64,000 nucleotides of DNA from Bacillus mobilis (GTDB lineage: Bacteria; Bacillota; Bacilli; Bacillales; Bacillaceae_G), in contig NZ_MACF01000071.1 of assembly GCF_001884045.1 (NCBI RefSeq), positions 62,001 through 126,000 of the forward strand, in the 5' to 3' direction. The position numbers and the translations under genes are program-made. Each line of letters begins with the position of its first letter. Positions within the stretch are counted from its first letter, which is position 1. Of the stretch, positions 17,579-25,490 are shown one piece after another. Under the pieces are notes generated by a model. It saw only the letters and a program-made list of their open reading frames with translations. It was not told where the DNA came from and did not search any database.

Positions 17579-18133
17579 TCATTTTTTGCGCGTTCTTCTT
17601 ACAATAAAAATCACAAGAACTACTATTAGTAACAGACCTACAGAAAGAGTAACAACTTGCCACCAACTGAAACCGTTCAACATGTCATCTTTTAAATCGA
17701 CTTTCTTCGTCGGAACAGATTCTTTTGCAATTTGACTTAAAGCCACTTTGTCCGCCCCTGCCTCATCTAATCTCTTCGTTCTACTGCAACTATGTGTGTG
17801 TAATTGTTTTTCAGATCCTCTTTGAGAAGAATATACTAAGTACTCTCCTCCCTCTACAAAGTGAAACACACAATCCCCACCATTTGTATACACAATAATT
17901 TGCGAAGACGTTGTCCCTTTCCAAATTCCCTTCACTTCAAATAATACTTCAATCCCAACCCCTTCTTTCCTTCCAACCTCAATTACCTTCCCCTCAAATA
18001 CTACATCGTTTTTTCGAAATGCATCTTCTGCTGATACGTTAATACAATCACAAGCATAAGATTTCCCTGGAAAAATAATAAGAATAAAGCTACAAATAAT
18101 GACAACAGGCAATATATACAAAATTCTTTTCAA
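17579..18133 (-). CDS. Secreted/anchored TIMP-like Cys-containing protein
   Basis: About 184 aa. A signal peptide ends SYA, and the mature N-terminus CDCINVSAEDAFRKNDVVF carries a C-x-C at the very start. An N-terminal Cys pair followed by an AF..D.VF.GKV block is typical of tissue-inhibitor-of-metalloprotease (NTR/OB-fold) like bacterial proteins. Two more Cys (GGDCVF and HSCSR) could form disulfides. A C-terminal transmembrane helix (VVTLSVGLLLIVVLVIFIV) with RRTRKK keeps it on the outer face of the membrane. TTG 18133 has GAGAG 9 bases upstream; TTG 18142 is too close to it. Function unknown. Confidence 0.65.
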   Translation of the reverse strand: MKRILYILPVVIICSFILIIFPGKSYACDCINVSAEDAFRKNDVVFEGKVIEVGRKEGVGIEVLFEVKGIWKGTTSSQIIVYTNGGDCVFHFVEGGEYLVYSSQRGSEKQLHTHSCSRTKRLDEAGADKVALSQIAKESVPTKKVDLKDDMLNGFSWWQVVTLSVGLLLIVVLVIFIVRRTRKK

Positions 18134-18253
18134 AGAGCCCAACTCTCTTCATTATCAATTTTAAAAACTTATCGTATATTATTTTTTACAACACTCGCCA
18201 AACTCCTTCATAGTAAGTTAAGCTTTTTCGTTTCAATACAATAAAAGTCTTTA

Positions 18254-18292
18254 TTGACATTTTTATAACCTGATATTAGTATCAGGTTATAA
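18254..18292 (+). promoter_or_regulatory. fabH-like promoter with palindromic operator (FapR-like box)
   Basis: TTGACA (18254-18259), 17 bp, then TAGTAT (18277-18282). The -10 lies inside a perfect inverted repeat of TTATAACCTGATA (18263-18275) and its complement (18280-18292), spaced by 4. The right part, TTAGTATCAGGTTATAA, matches about 13 of 17 positions of the FapR box as I recall it (TTAGTACCTRGTACTAA). FapR controls fabHB in B. subtilis. Confidence 0.65.
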
Positions 18293-18314
18293 AAACAAGT
18301 TAGGAGATGTTCCT

Positions 18315-19298
18315 ATGCATTCTAAATCTCGTATTACTGCAATTGGTACTTATGTTCCAAATCAAATATTATCTAATAACGATTTAGAAAAAATGATTGA
18401 TACGAACGATGAATGGATTGTACAAAGAACAGGAATGAAGGAAAGACGAATCGCGAGCGAAGACGAATACTCCTCACACTTAGCCATTAAAGCAATTGAA
18501 AATTTATGTACAACTTTTAAAAAGAATTTAGAAGATATAGACTGTATCATCGTCGCTACAACAACCGCTGACTATGTTTTTCCGAGTGTCGCATGTCAAA
18601 TACAACAATACTTCAGCATACCTCGTACAATTGCATTTGATTTAAATGCAACTTGCGCTGGTTTCACATATGGATTGCACGTTGGGAATAACTTGATTAC
18701 TTCTGGATCACATGAAAAAGTACTAGTCGTAGCAACAGAGACATTATCTAAAGTTACTGATTACACCGATAGAACGACCTGCATTTTATTTGGCGATGGT
18801 GCTGGAGCTATTTTATTAGAAAGAGATGAAAACAAACCGAGCTTTATTGCTGCTCATATGGGAACAAATGGGCACGGTGGCATTCATCTATACCGAACAA
18901 ACTTATCTACTACTATGAATGGTACACCACTGCAAACAAATGAAAAAATCGTTCAAAATGGGAGAGAAGTATATAAATGGGCAACTCGCATAGTACCAGC
19001 AGGAATAAAAGAACTACTACATACCGCAAATATGAAAATAAATGATATAGACTGGTTTATTCCTCATAGTGCTAACTTAAGAATGATTGAATCTATTTGT
19101 GAAAAATCTCAAATCCCAACACAAAAAACATTAACGAGCGTGGAATATATGGGGAATACGTCTTCCGTCTCTATTCCACTCGCTCTAGATTTAGCTAGAA
19201 AAGAACGAAAATTAAATAACGGAGACACACTTTTACTATACGGATTTGGCGGTGGTCTTACGCATTTAGGCCTTATTGTGAAGTGGGATTTAAACTAA
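18315..19298 (+). CDS. 3-oxoacyl-ACP synthase III (FabH family, FabHB-like)
   Basis: A 327-aa protein. The catalytic triad is visible: Cys in LNATCAGFTYGL (about residue 114), His in IPHSANLRMI (about 255) and Asn in YMGNTSSVS (about 286). The C-terminal GFGGGLTHLG loop is present. It condenses acyl-CoA primers with malonyl-ACP to begin (branched-chain) fatty-acid synthesis. Length and isolation suit the second FabH of Bacillus (FabHB/YhfB) rather than the fabHA-fabF operon copy. GGAGATG lies upstream of ATG 18315. A FapR-like operator overlaps its promoter. Confidence 0.9.
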   Translation: MHSKSRITAIGTYVPNQILSNNDLEKMIDTNDEWIVQRTGMKERRIASEDEYSSHLAIKAIENLCTTFKKNLEDIDCIIVATTTADYVFPSVACQIQQYFSIPRTIAFDLNATCAGFTYGLHVGNNLITSGSHEKVLVVATETLSKVTDYTDRTTCILFGDGAGAILLERDENKPSFIAAHMGTNGHGGIHLYRTNLSTTMNGTPLQTNEKIVQNGREVYKWATRIVPAGIKELLHTANMKINDIDWFIPHSANLRMIESICEKSQIPTQKTLTSVEYMGNTSSVSIPLALDLARKERKLNNGDTLLLYGFGGGLTHLGLIVKWDLN

Positions 19299-19324
19299 CA
19301 TTTTTCTTTTATACAACTAACTAC

Positions 19325-19375
19325 AAAAAAGCTGCATTCAAAGATTGGTTACCTCCCTTTGAACGCAGCTTTTAT
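19325..19375 (+). terminator. fabH-like gene terminator
   Basis: A 13-bp stem GCTGCATTCAAAG/CTTTGAACGCAGC (one G-T wobble; arms 19331-19343 and 19357-19369), followed by TTTTATTA. Confidence 0.85.
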
Positions 19376-19384
19376 TATCTTAAT

Positions 19385-19530
19385 TTTATTTATCCCGCTT
19401 TAATGGGCAGTAAGACCCCCACCTCAAAATTCAGCGAAAGCAACGAATTTAGGTGGTGGATCAACTGCCCATAAAAGTCCGATTGGTTCAACTAATAATT
19501 AGTTGGGGGATGAAGAACCCCCCCACTAAT
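19385..19530. repeat. Structured intergenic repeat, bcr-like
   Basis: About 145 bp without coding capacity. It folds into nested hairpins: GGGCAGT with ACTGCCC on the outside, CCACCT with AGGTGG inside, then a second hairpin AATTAGT-TGGGGG with CCCCCC-ACTAATT abutting the MFS stop. The sequence and layout resemble the dispersed bcr repeats of the B. cereus group. The second hairpin probably also terminates the MFS gene. Which bcr type it is cannot be settled by eye. Confidence 0.6.
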
Positions 19531-20807
19531 TAAAGTTTCACTTTACCTGTCCGAGCCCATATCACAACAGGAATCAGCATGAAAGCTAAAACTCCTCCAG
19601 CTAATGACAATGCCGCATAACTTGAATTTGCTACTACCATACCTGACATCGCTCCGCCTGAAGCTCCAGCTAGCGCAATTAACACATCTATCTTCCCTTG
19701 CGTTTTTGCACGTGTGGAAGGTATAGTTGCATCAACAATTTGAGCCGTACCACTTATTAAACCAAGGTTCCATCCTAATCCAAGTAAAGACAAAGCAACA
19801 ATTAATAGTATTAACGAATCACTTGGCGCGATTGCAGCTATGACACCCGCTGCAAGTAAAATTACTCCACCAGCTATACTCATCGTCGTTCTGCCAATTT
19901 TATCAATTAACATTCCCGTAACGAGAGAGGGAAGATACATTGCACCTACATGAAAACCAATCACAAGTCCTACTGCACTTAAACCGTGACCGTGATGCCC
20001 CATATGAACTGGCGTCATCGTCATAATCGCAACCATCACGATTTGAGTAAGTATCATTACGATAGCTCCAACAGTAATACCTCGTTTGTTTTCTATCGCT
20101 TCTTCTGTTACTGCTTGCCCTTTATATGTATGCTCTTGTTTATATGTTTCTATCATATTAGCAATAAGTAACGGATCCGGACGAAGCATAACAAATAGGA
20201 CAATACCCGCCAGTATAAATGCAGCTGCTGATAATATGAACGGACCAGCAAGTTCAGGAATTTCAATTGAATGAGCGAATCTTCCCATTACTCCTACTAA
20301 ATTTGGACCTGCGACTGCACCAAAAGTCGTCATTACCATCGTAATACTAATAGCAGTTGCTCTTTGCTTCTTATTCGCTAAATCTGTTCCAGCATAACGC
20401 GCTTGTAAATTCGTAGCTGTTCCCGCACCATATATAAGTAAAGAAACTAGCAAAAGAATAATACTATTTGTTAAAGCTGCCACCACAACTCCAATAGCCC
20501 CTAGTCCACCTACTATAAAACCTCCTGCAAGTCCTATGCGGCGACCATGTTTTTGTGATAACTTCCCAACAAAGAAAGCTGCTACCGCAGATCCCATTGT
20601 AAACATAGCTGCCGGCAATCCTGCATATGCATCTGTCCCAAGCATTTGCTGCGCAAGGAGTGCACCTACTGTAATGCCAGCAGCTAACCCTGCTCCGCCG
20701 AACATTTGTGAAATACTTACGATTATTAATGTTCTTTTGTATAATTTTTGTTGCTCTTCTTCTGTATATATATGATTACTTATTGAAGCATCTGCTGTAT
20801 CTATCAT
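19530..20807 (-). CDS. MFS transporter with His-rich loop
   Basis: A 425-aa protein with 12 transmembrane segments. The MFS motif A-like loop GKLSQKHGRRIGLAGG lies between TM2 and TM3. A histidine-rich stretch in the centre (PVHMGHHGHGLSAVG, about residue 265) is unusual for MFS drug exporters and could bind metal or sense pH. The N-terminal 25 residues are cytosolic and acidic. Substrate unknown. GGGTGAG lies before ATG 20807. It is monocistronic, ending in the repeat hairpin. Confidence 0.85.
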   Translation of the reverse strand: MIDTADASISNHIYTEEEQQKLYKRTLIIVSISQMFGGAGLAAGITVGALLAQQMLGTDAYAGLPAAMFTMGSAVAAFFVGKLSQKHGRRIGLAGGFIVGGLGAIGVVVAALTNSIILLLVSLLIYGAGTATNLQARYAGTDLANKKQRATAISITMVMTTFGAVAGPNLVGVMGRFAHSIEIPELAGPFILSAAAFILAGIVLFVMLRPDPLLIANMIETYKQEHTYKGQAVTEEAIENKRGITVGAIVMILTQIVMVAIMTMTPVHMGHHGHGLSAVGLVIGFHVGAMYLPSLVTGMLIDKIGRTTMSIAGGVILLAAGVIAAIAPSDSLILLIVALSLLGLGWNLGLISGTAQIVDATIPSTRAKTQGKIDVLIALAGASGGAMSGMVVANSSYAALSLAGGVLAFMLIPVVIWARTGKVKL

Positions 20808-21021
20808 TTTCTCACCCTTTCTATAAAACTTATACCTCTTGTTAATGTACTATAGAACAACAAAATCCCCAAATTTAAAATACGAACATTTATTTATACA
20901 TGTAAAGAACCCTACGGCTTATGTTTCAACCATTACCGAAGAGTTCCCAAAATAACTATACTATTTTTTTCATAACTAGCGTTCCATCATTTGAATATAA
21001 CTGATCTTTAACTTATTTCCC

Positions 21022-22770
21022 TTACAGTCCCCCAACCGCTCTTCCCCTTCTCCTTTTACTCCAAGCCTTTCCTTCCAAAAATAACAAACTTACTAAAGCA
21101 CACATGAATATAATCGGCACACTTGCTTTATATAGATCTGTAAAACTCATAGCCATTTGATTTCGAGCATAGTGATTTACATCATTCGAAAATACAAGTA
21201 CTTCTTTTTTTATACTTTCCTCTTGTTTTTCAACTTCCTTTGTCACTTGATTCATAACTTCTTCTCTTTTTATATCTCTATATTCTACCGGAACATCATT
21301 TAATACTTCATTCACTTTTTGGCGGATTAATTCATCTTTTTTCTCTTTATTTAACTCTACAAATGTTTCATTTTGATGTTTTTCTGCATTTGTTTCTATA
21401 CTTTGTTTCTCTATTTTTCCTTTTGATATTTGCAATATCTCAGCTTGCTGGGCACTACTCACATGAATATTACGCACTTTTTCTTCTGCATAACGATATA
21501 CATTCTCTTTATTTACAGTTATGTTGTGCGTTAAGTTAGATACAAATATTGCAACTGCTAATACAATTCCAACTTGTCGTAACATCGAGACAACACTTTG
21601 AGAAGCAGTTAATAATTCCCCTTCAAACGAAGAAGCACTTAAAACTGTAATTGGACCTACTACTAAACCATACCCAACACCTAATATCATACATGGAATA
21701 ATTATTTCTATATTTGTTGAATTAACATCAATCATTTGCAACCAATAATAAGATACACCCATAATAAGAAAGCCTGACAAAATAATAGTTACTTTGCCAA
21801 GCTTTTTAATTAATGTTGCTGCAACTGGTGAAACAAAAAATATCATTGCTGAAATAGGTGTCACTAAAAAAGCTGCTTCGATTTCCGTTCGACCTTGTAT
21901 TTTCGTCAAGAACGTTGGAAGTAATACAGTTACTCCAATTAAAAACAAATTACTTAATATTACAACGATAGATGCTCCAACAAATATACGATCTTTAAAT
22001 AAATTTAAATTTACCATTGGATTATGAATCTTTCGTTCCACTAGAACAAATAGAATAAGAGAAATAGTGCTAATTGCATAACAAGACAAAGCTATATTAC
22101 TTTGCCATCCCCATGCATTGCCTTTTACTAATATGAGAGTAAAAGAAAAAATTGCTGCGCTACTTAATAGTAGTCCTACCCAATCTATTTTTGAAATAAT
22201 ACGTTCTTCATTTTTTATTTGTAACATAATGCAGCATAAAATGACTCCAAGAATACAAATTGGAACATTAACGAAGAACACCCATCTCCAACCGAAATTT
22301 TGTGTAATAATTCCACCTATTACTGGTCCCATCGCGGCTGATAACCCTTGTGATACTCCTAAAATTGCAAGTGCAACATGCCTCTTAGCTAATGGCATTG
22401 CTGATACACCAATTACCATACTAGTCGGAAATAAAATCGCTGCACCTACACTTTGTATAAAGCGAGAAAAGATAAGGAAATCGCCCGTATTAGCAAAAGC
22501 ACAAAGTACGGATCCACCGCCAAAAATTATCAAACCAAGAATATACATCTTTGCTTTCCCAAAAATATCAGCTATCCGCCCTAACGGAATGGCGAGTACC
22601 GCAATCGTCATCGTATATACATTTAATACCCAAGACATCTTTTCTAATGACGTATTTACACTCGTTTGTATCGCGGGTAAAGCTATATTCATAATTGTCG
22701 TATCAATCATACAAAGAAATATACCTAGACACATTAAAAAGACAACCTTAATACCCTTTGATTGCTCCAT
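21022..22770 (-). CDS. EmrB/QacA-type MFS multidrug exporter with long insertion
   Basis: About 582 aa with 14 predicted helices (DHA2). Motifs: TMIDTTIMNIALPAI-like TM1 (motif D1), RFIQSVGAAILFPTS (TM4, motif B) and GPVIGGIITQNFGWRWVFFVN (motif C in TM5). Between the last two helices is an insertion of about 120 charged residues rich in Glu/Lys/Gln, predicted helical. ATG 22770 lies 8 bases after AAGGGG; ATG 22776 would be too close. It is the second gene after a PadR regulator (gap about 36 bp), so it is probably PadR-repressed and drug-inducible. Confidence 0.88.
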   Translation of the reverse strand: MEQSKGIKVVFLMCLGIFLCMIDTTIMNIALPAIQTSVNTSLEKMSWVLNVYTMTIAVLAIPLGRIADIFGKAKMYILGLIIFGGGSVLCAFANTGDFLIFSRFIQSVGAAILFPTSMVIGVSAMPLAKRHVALAILGVSQGLSAAMGPVIGGIITQNFGWRWVFFVNVPICILGVILCCIMLQIKNEERIISKIDWVGLLLSSAAIFSFTLILVKGNAWGWQSNIALSCYAISTISLILFVLVERKIHNPMVNLNLFKDRIFVGASIVVILSNLFLIGVTVLLPTFLTKIQGRTEIEAAFLVTPISAMIFFVSPVAATLIKKLGKVTIILSGFLIMGVSYYWLQMIDVNSTNIEIIIPCMILGVGYGLVVGPITVLSASSFEGELLTASQSVVSMLRQVGIVLAVAIFVSNLTHNITVNKENVYRYAEEKVRNIHVSSAQQAEILQISKGKIEKQSIETNAEKHQNETFVELNKEKKDELIRQKVNEVLNDVPVEYRDIKREEVMNQVTKEVEKQEESIKKEVLVFSNDVNHYARNQMAMSFTDLYKASVPIIFMCALVSLLFLEGKAWSKRRRGRAVGGL

Positions 22771-22806
22771 GTTCATCTACCCCTTTATTTATTATGAACG
22801 GATTTT

Positions 22807-23346
22807 TCATTCTTCCATTTTATTGTGTTCTTTTGCTTCTAGTTGCTCTAGTTTTCTTTTCAACATCTCTACTTGAGCACTATACGATGCGATACCTACA
22901 TCGAGTGAAATTTCCTCAACAAAAGTAATACCCTCTCTCCACTTTTCATATTTCAAACGAAGATCCGCAATGTATACCTCTTTCCTTTCAATCTCGTCCT
23001 CAATCCATTTTTTTATCGCCTTGTCATCGCTATAATTACCGAAATACATCCTCATTAAAAAATCTGAACGTAAAACATCTTTCTCTACATCTGTTTGCAT
23101 GTATTGATAAAATTCTTCACGTCCTTCATCTGTAATAAAGTACATTTTTTTATTCGGTTTTCCTTCTTGCATAATAACCTCTTTTTTTATTTTCCCCTCT
23201 TTTTCCAACTGTCGTAACGTTGGATAAATCATTCCAAAACTCCCATCAAAAAAGTGAGTAAATACGTCTTCAAACACAATTTTAATATCATAACCAGACA
23301 TTTCTTTTCCCATTAACAAACCTAAAACAACATCTCTTCCCTTCAA
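22807..23346 (-). CDS. PadR-family transcriptional repressor
   Basis: About 179 aa from TTG 23346, which has GGGGG 7 bases upstream; it begins MKGRDVVLGLLMGKEMSGYD. The N-terminal winged helix (LGLLMGKEMSGYDIK, then YPTLRQLEKEGKI) and the C-terminal dimerisation helices (Vir_act_alpha_C type) are PadR hallmarks. It binds DNA as a dimer and usually represses its own operon until a ligand binds. The downstream exporter is its probable target. A 53-bp palindrome covers its promoter. Confidence 0.88.
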   Translation of the reverse strand: MKGRDVVLGLLMGKEMSGYDIKIVFEDVFTHFFDGSFGMIYPTLRQLEKEGKIKKEVIMQEGKPNKKMYFITDEGREEFYQYMQTDVEKDVLRSDFLMRMYFGNYSDDKAIKKWIEDEIERKEVYIADLRLKYEKWREGITFVEEISLDVGIASYSAQVEMLKRKLEQLEAKEHNKMEE

Positions 23347-23363
23347 AATAAGACCCCCACATA

Positions 23364-23416
23364 TTATATAATCAATAATCATATTAACAATGTTAATATG
23401 ATTATTGATTATATAA
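23364..23416. promoter_or_regulatory. 53-bp perfect palindrome, candidate PadR operator
   Basis: 26-bp arms (23364-23389 and 23391-23416) around a single A. The left arm ends in ATCATATTAACA. It overlaps the start side of the padR promoter and ends 17 bp before the TTG start. It is probably the autoregulatory site. Confidence 0.7.
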
Positions 23417-23436
23417 CTTTTTTTGTTAATTGTAAA
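23408..23436 (-). promoter_or_regulatory. padR-exporter operon promoter
   Basis: On the minus strand TTTACA (23431-23436), 17 bp, TATAAT (23408-23413). The -10 lies in the outer edge of the palindrome, so a bound dimer would block RNA polymerase. Confidence 0.7.
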
Positions 23437-23452
23437 ATGTTTCTAAATAAAA

Positions 23453-23489
23453 ATACCCTGTAATTTTGTTATCTAAAATTACAGGGTAA
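23453..23489 (-). terminator. Terminator of ppk2
   Basis: A 13-bp stem ACCCTGTAATTTT/AAAATTACAGGGT is followed on the minus strand by ATTTTTATTT, about 30 bp after the PPK2 stop. Confidence 0.85.
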
Positions 23490-23521
23490 CTCTACTTTAT
23501 ATTTCATATGTAAACTTTGTA

Positions 23522-24334
23522 CTATTTTACAACTACATCTTGATTCGCCTCAAATCCTTCTGTCTTACCTTCTTTTATTTCATAATAATACGAAGGTAAT
23601 TCTATATTATGTTCTAAAAGGTAATCCTCAATTAATGAAATAATCACTTTCAACGTTTTCAAACGAGCGTATAATTTATCGTTACTCGCGATAATTTGCC
23701 ATTTCGCATTTGGCTTATTTGTTTTTTCAAACATGTCTTCCATCGCTTCAACATACTCATCCCATTTTTCACGGTTGCGCCAATCTTCGTCTGTAATTTT
23801 CCATTTTTTCAAAGGGTTGTTCTCTCTATCTTTAAACCTCTTTAATTGTTCCTCTTTACTAATATGATAGAAGAACTTCCCGATTATATAATGATCATCT
23901 GTTAATAGTTTTTCAAAATCATTAATCTCATCATACGCTCTCGTCCACTCTTCCTTTGTAGCAAAACCTTCAACACGCTCAACTAACACACGGCCGTACC
24001 ATGAGCGATCAAAAATAGTAATTTGCCCGTACTGAGGTAATTTCCGCCAGAAACGTTGCAAGTAATGGTACCGTTTTTCATGAGGCGCTGGTGCTCCAAT
24101 TGGATTTACTTGGAACCCGCGTGGATCAAGGTGCTCTGTTACTCGCTTAATCGCTCCACCTTTTCCAGCAGCATCCCAGCCTTCCATAACGAGCATAACT
24201 GCAATTTTTTCTTCTTTTACAATTTGCTGTAACGCTAATAAGCGCCTTTGATATTTTTCAAGTTTCTTATTGTACTTAGATTTCGATTCAATTCTTTTCA
24301 TTACATCTACTTTAGCAAGATGTCCATTTTCCAT
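23522..24334 (-). CDS. Polyphosphate kinase 2 family protein
   Basis: A 270-aa single PPK2 domain. The Walker A loop MEGWDAAGKGGAIKR is near residue 52, the lid and second acidic site IFDRSWYGRVLVERVEG near 107, and SWYGR-type Arg residues bind polyphosphate. PPK2 enzymes transfer phosphate between polyphosphate and nucleoside mono- or diphosphates. One-domain forms are class I or III, with the class not decidable by eye. AAGGGGGA lies before ATG 24334. It is monocistronic with its own terminator. Confidence 0.9.
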   Translation of the reverse strand: MENGHLAKVDVMKRIESKSKYNKKLEKYQRRLLALQQIVKEEKIAVMLVMEGWDAAGKGGAIKRVTEHLDPRGFQVNPIGAPAPHEKRYHYLQRFWRKLPQYGQITIFDRSWYGRVLVERVEGFATKEEWTRAYDEINDFEKLLTDDHYIIGKFFYHISKEEQLKRFKDRENNPLKKWKITDEDWRNREKWDEYVEAMEDMFEKTNKPNAKWQIIASNDKLYARLKTLKVIISLIEDYLLEHNIELPSYYYEIKEGKTEGFEANQDVVVK

Positions 24335-24401
24335 AAAACAAATCCCCCTTGTTGTATAACAATGTTATTTTAACATATTTTTGGGAATTTTTTCAAATTA
24401 G

Positions 24402-24433
24402 AAAAAACTGTGTAGAAAAATCTCTACACAGCT
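24402..24433 (-). terminator. Terminator left from a decayed gene
   Basis: On the minus strand CTGTGTAGA...TCTACACAG followed by TTTTTTCT. It contains the stop codon of the transporter-like remnant and no longer serves an intact gene. Confidence 0.75.
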
Positions 24434-24602
24434 TCCTTCTCTAATTGCACATCTACTTCAATATTCTCATTTTTATTTTTCACAGCTTTCATAAAGAATA
24501 CAGCCGTTAATATAACGGTATTCCCCCCGCACCTACCATATAAGATGTGTTTAACTGAATGTTAAAAGCAATTTTTGCATTTAAAATATAAATTATATTC
24601 AT
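24424..24602 (-). pseudogene. Remnant of a membrane transporter 3' end
   Basis: In the minus strand, a frame from ATG 24602 gives a short hydrophobic-then-polar peptide ending SYMVGAGGIPLY and a stop. A shift of frame continues as VILTAVFFMKAVKNKNENIE and a charged tail VDVQLEKEAV to TAG 24424. That is one last transmembrane helix plus a charged cytosolic tail, followed by an intact terminator. I read it as the degraded C-terminus of a transporter of unknown type; a frameshift near 24515 separates the two parts. Confidence 0.5.
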
Positions 24603-24699
24603 GATTGTCACAAATATCACCTTACATTATATGGTATATACTCACATAAAGAGAAGATAATAATAAATAAATCCGTTACAGAATGGTGGCTCTCTAAAA

Positions 24700-25164
24700 A
24701 TGAAAAGAAAAATATTTTCTCTCTTTGCACTAATCTGTTTAGCATTGCCAATACAAGCTAGTGCATACACATTTCAATCACTACCAATTGAATCAAAGTC
24801 AAAACAGTGGTATATCGAAATTGATAAATCCCATAACGCAAACAAGCAAGCAGTGCAGCCAAAACAAGGTGTATATGGTACATATCGTTTACTTGTAAAA
24901 AACATCGGTAATGATGTATCAAACGTAGCTGTAGAAATCGTTGATAACACCCCTACCTCTAAAGCTACTTTTAACCCTACTACATTACATAACAACGTTT
25001 CAAAAAGTCAGACAAGCTTTGACTACATCTTATTCCCTTTAGACTTTCACAGCCATAATTTCAAAGTCGTCATCACTTGGGAAGAAAACAATTTCTCTTA
25101 CAACGGTCATCCGGTAAATGAAGGGAAACAAATGAAACAAACATTTGTATTCCATGAAGAGTAA
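24700..25164 (+). CDS. Exported protein of unknown function
   Basis: A 154-aa protein. A clear signal peptide (MKRKIFSLFALICLALP...QASA, cleavage before YTFQSL) is followed by a beta-rich mature domain of about 132 residues with YRLLVKNIGNDVSNVAVEIV, resembling an Ig-like or DUF-type extracellular domain. There are no cysteines in the mature part. The ribosome binding site is weak (GGTGG about 10 bases upstream of ATG 24700). It is monocistronic. I do not recognise the family. Confidence 0.6.
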   Translation: MKRKIFSLFALICLALPIQASAYTFQSLPIESKSKQWYIEIDKSHNANKQAVQPKQGVYGTYRLLVKNIGNDVSNVAVEIVDNTPTSKATFNPTTLHNNVSKSQTSFDYILFPLDFHSHNFKVVITWEENNFSYNGHPVNEGKQMKQTFVFHEE

Positions 25165-25194
25165 GCCCTAATTTGATTATGGCTTACTCTTCAT
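25157..25194. terminator. Bidirectional terminator overlapping two stop codons
   Basis: GAAGAGTAAGCC (25157-25168) pairs with GGCTTACTCTTC (25181-25192). Both converging genes read Glu-Glu-stop in the arms, so the hairpin encodes the last codons of both proteins. Confidence 0.85.
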
Positions 25195-25462
25195 TTACAA
25201 AACCATATTGAATCGCTTCTGTTACCTCTTTTGTGATTTCCAGTTCTGTTGCTTCGGTGCTAATTTTCTTATGCCAAATATGTACAGAAGGCTTTTCGTT
25301 ACAAAGATGTTTTAATAATACTAGTTGATTATATGTTAGCGTATGTTCTCTACGGATAACGATATAGACTGTGAAATTTTTTGCTTCAAAGATCTTTTCC
25401 TGCAAAGTGTATTCGCTGTCCAATTCCTTTGCTACTATGTCGTTCAAGTTTTCTATAATCAT
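25184..25462 (-). CDS. 92-aa protein of unknown function
   Basis: The protein starts MIIENLNDIVAKELDSEY at ATG 25462, with AAGGAG about 10 bases upstream. It is a soluble alpha/beta-sized protein with no motif I can name. It lies 29 bp after the MFS exporter stop on the same strand and is probably in that operon. An in-frame extension of 57 bp upstream would overlap the exporter gene and lacks a ribosome binding site. Confidence 0.6.
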   Translation of the reverse strand: MIIENLNDIVAKELDSEYTLQEKIFEAKNFTVYIVIRREHTLTYNQLVLLKHLCNEKPSVHIWHKKISTEATELEITKEVTEAIQYGFVNEE

Positions 25463-25490
25463 ATAAGTTATTCTCCTTTCCCTTATATCA

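Noticed and set aside
22118-22876. 252-codon plus-strand open frame
   Set aside because: It runs antisense to the EmrB-type exporter, lacks a ribosome binding site and gives low-complexity sequence. It is a shadow of the real gene.
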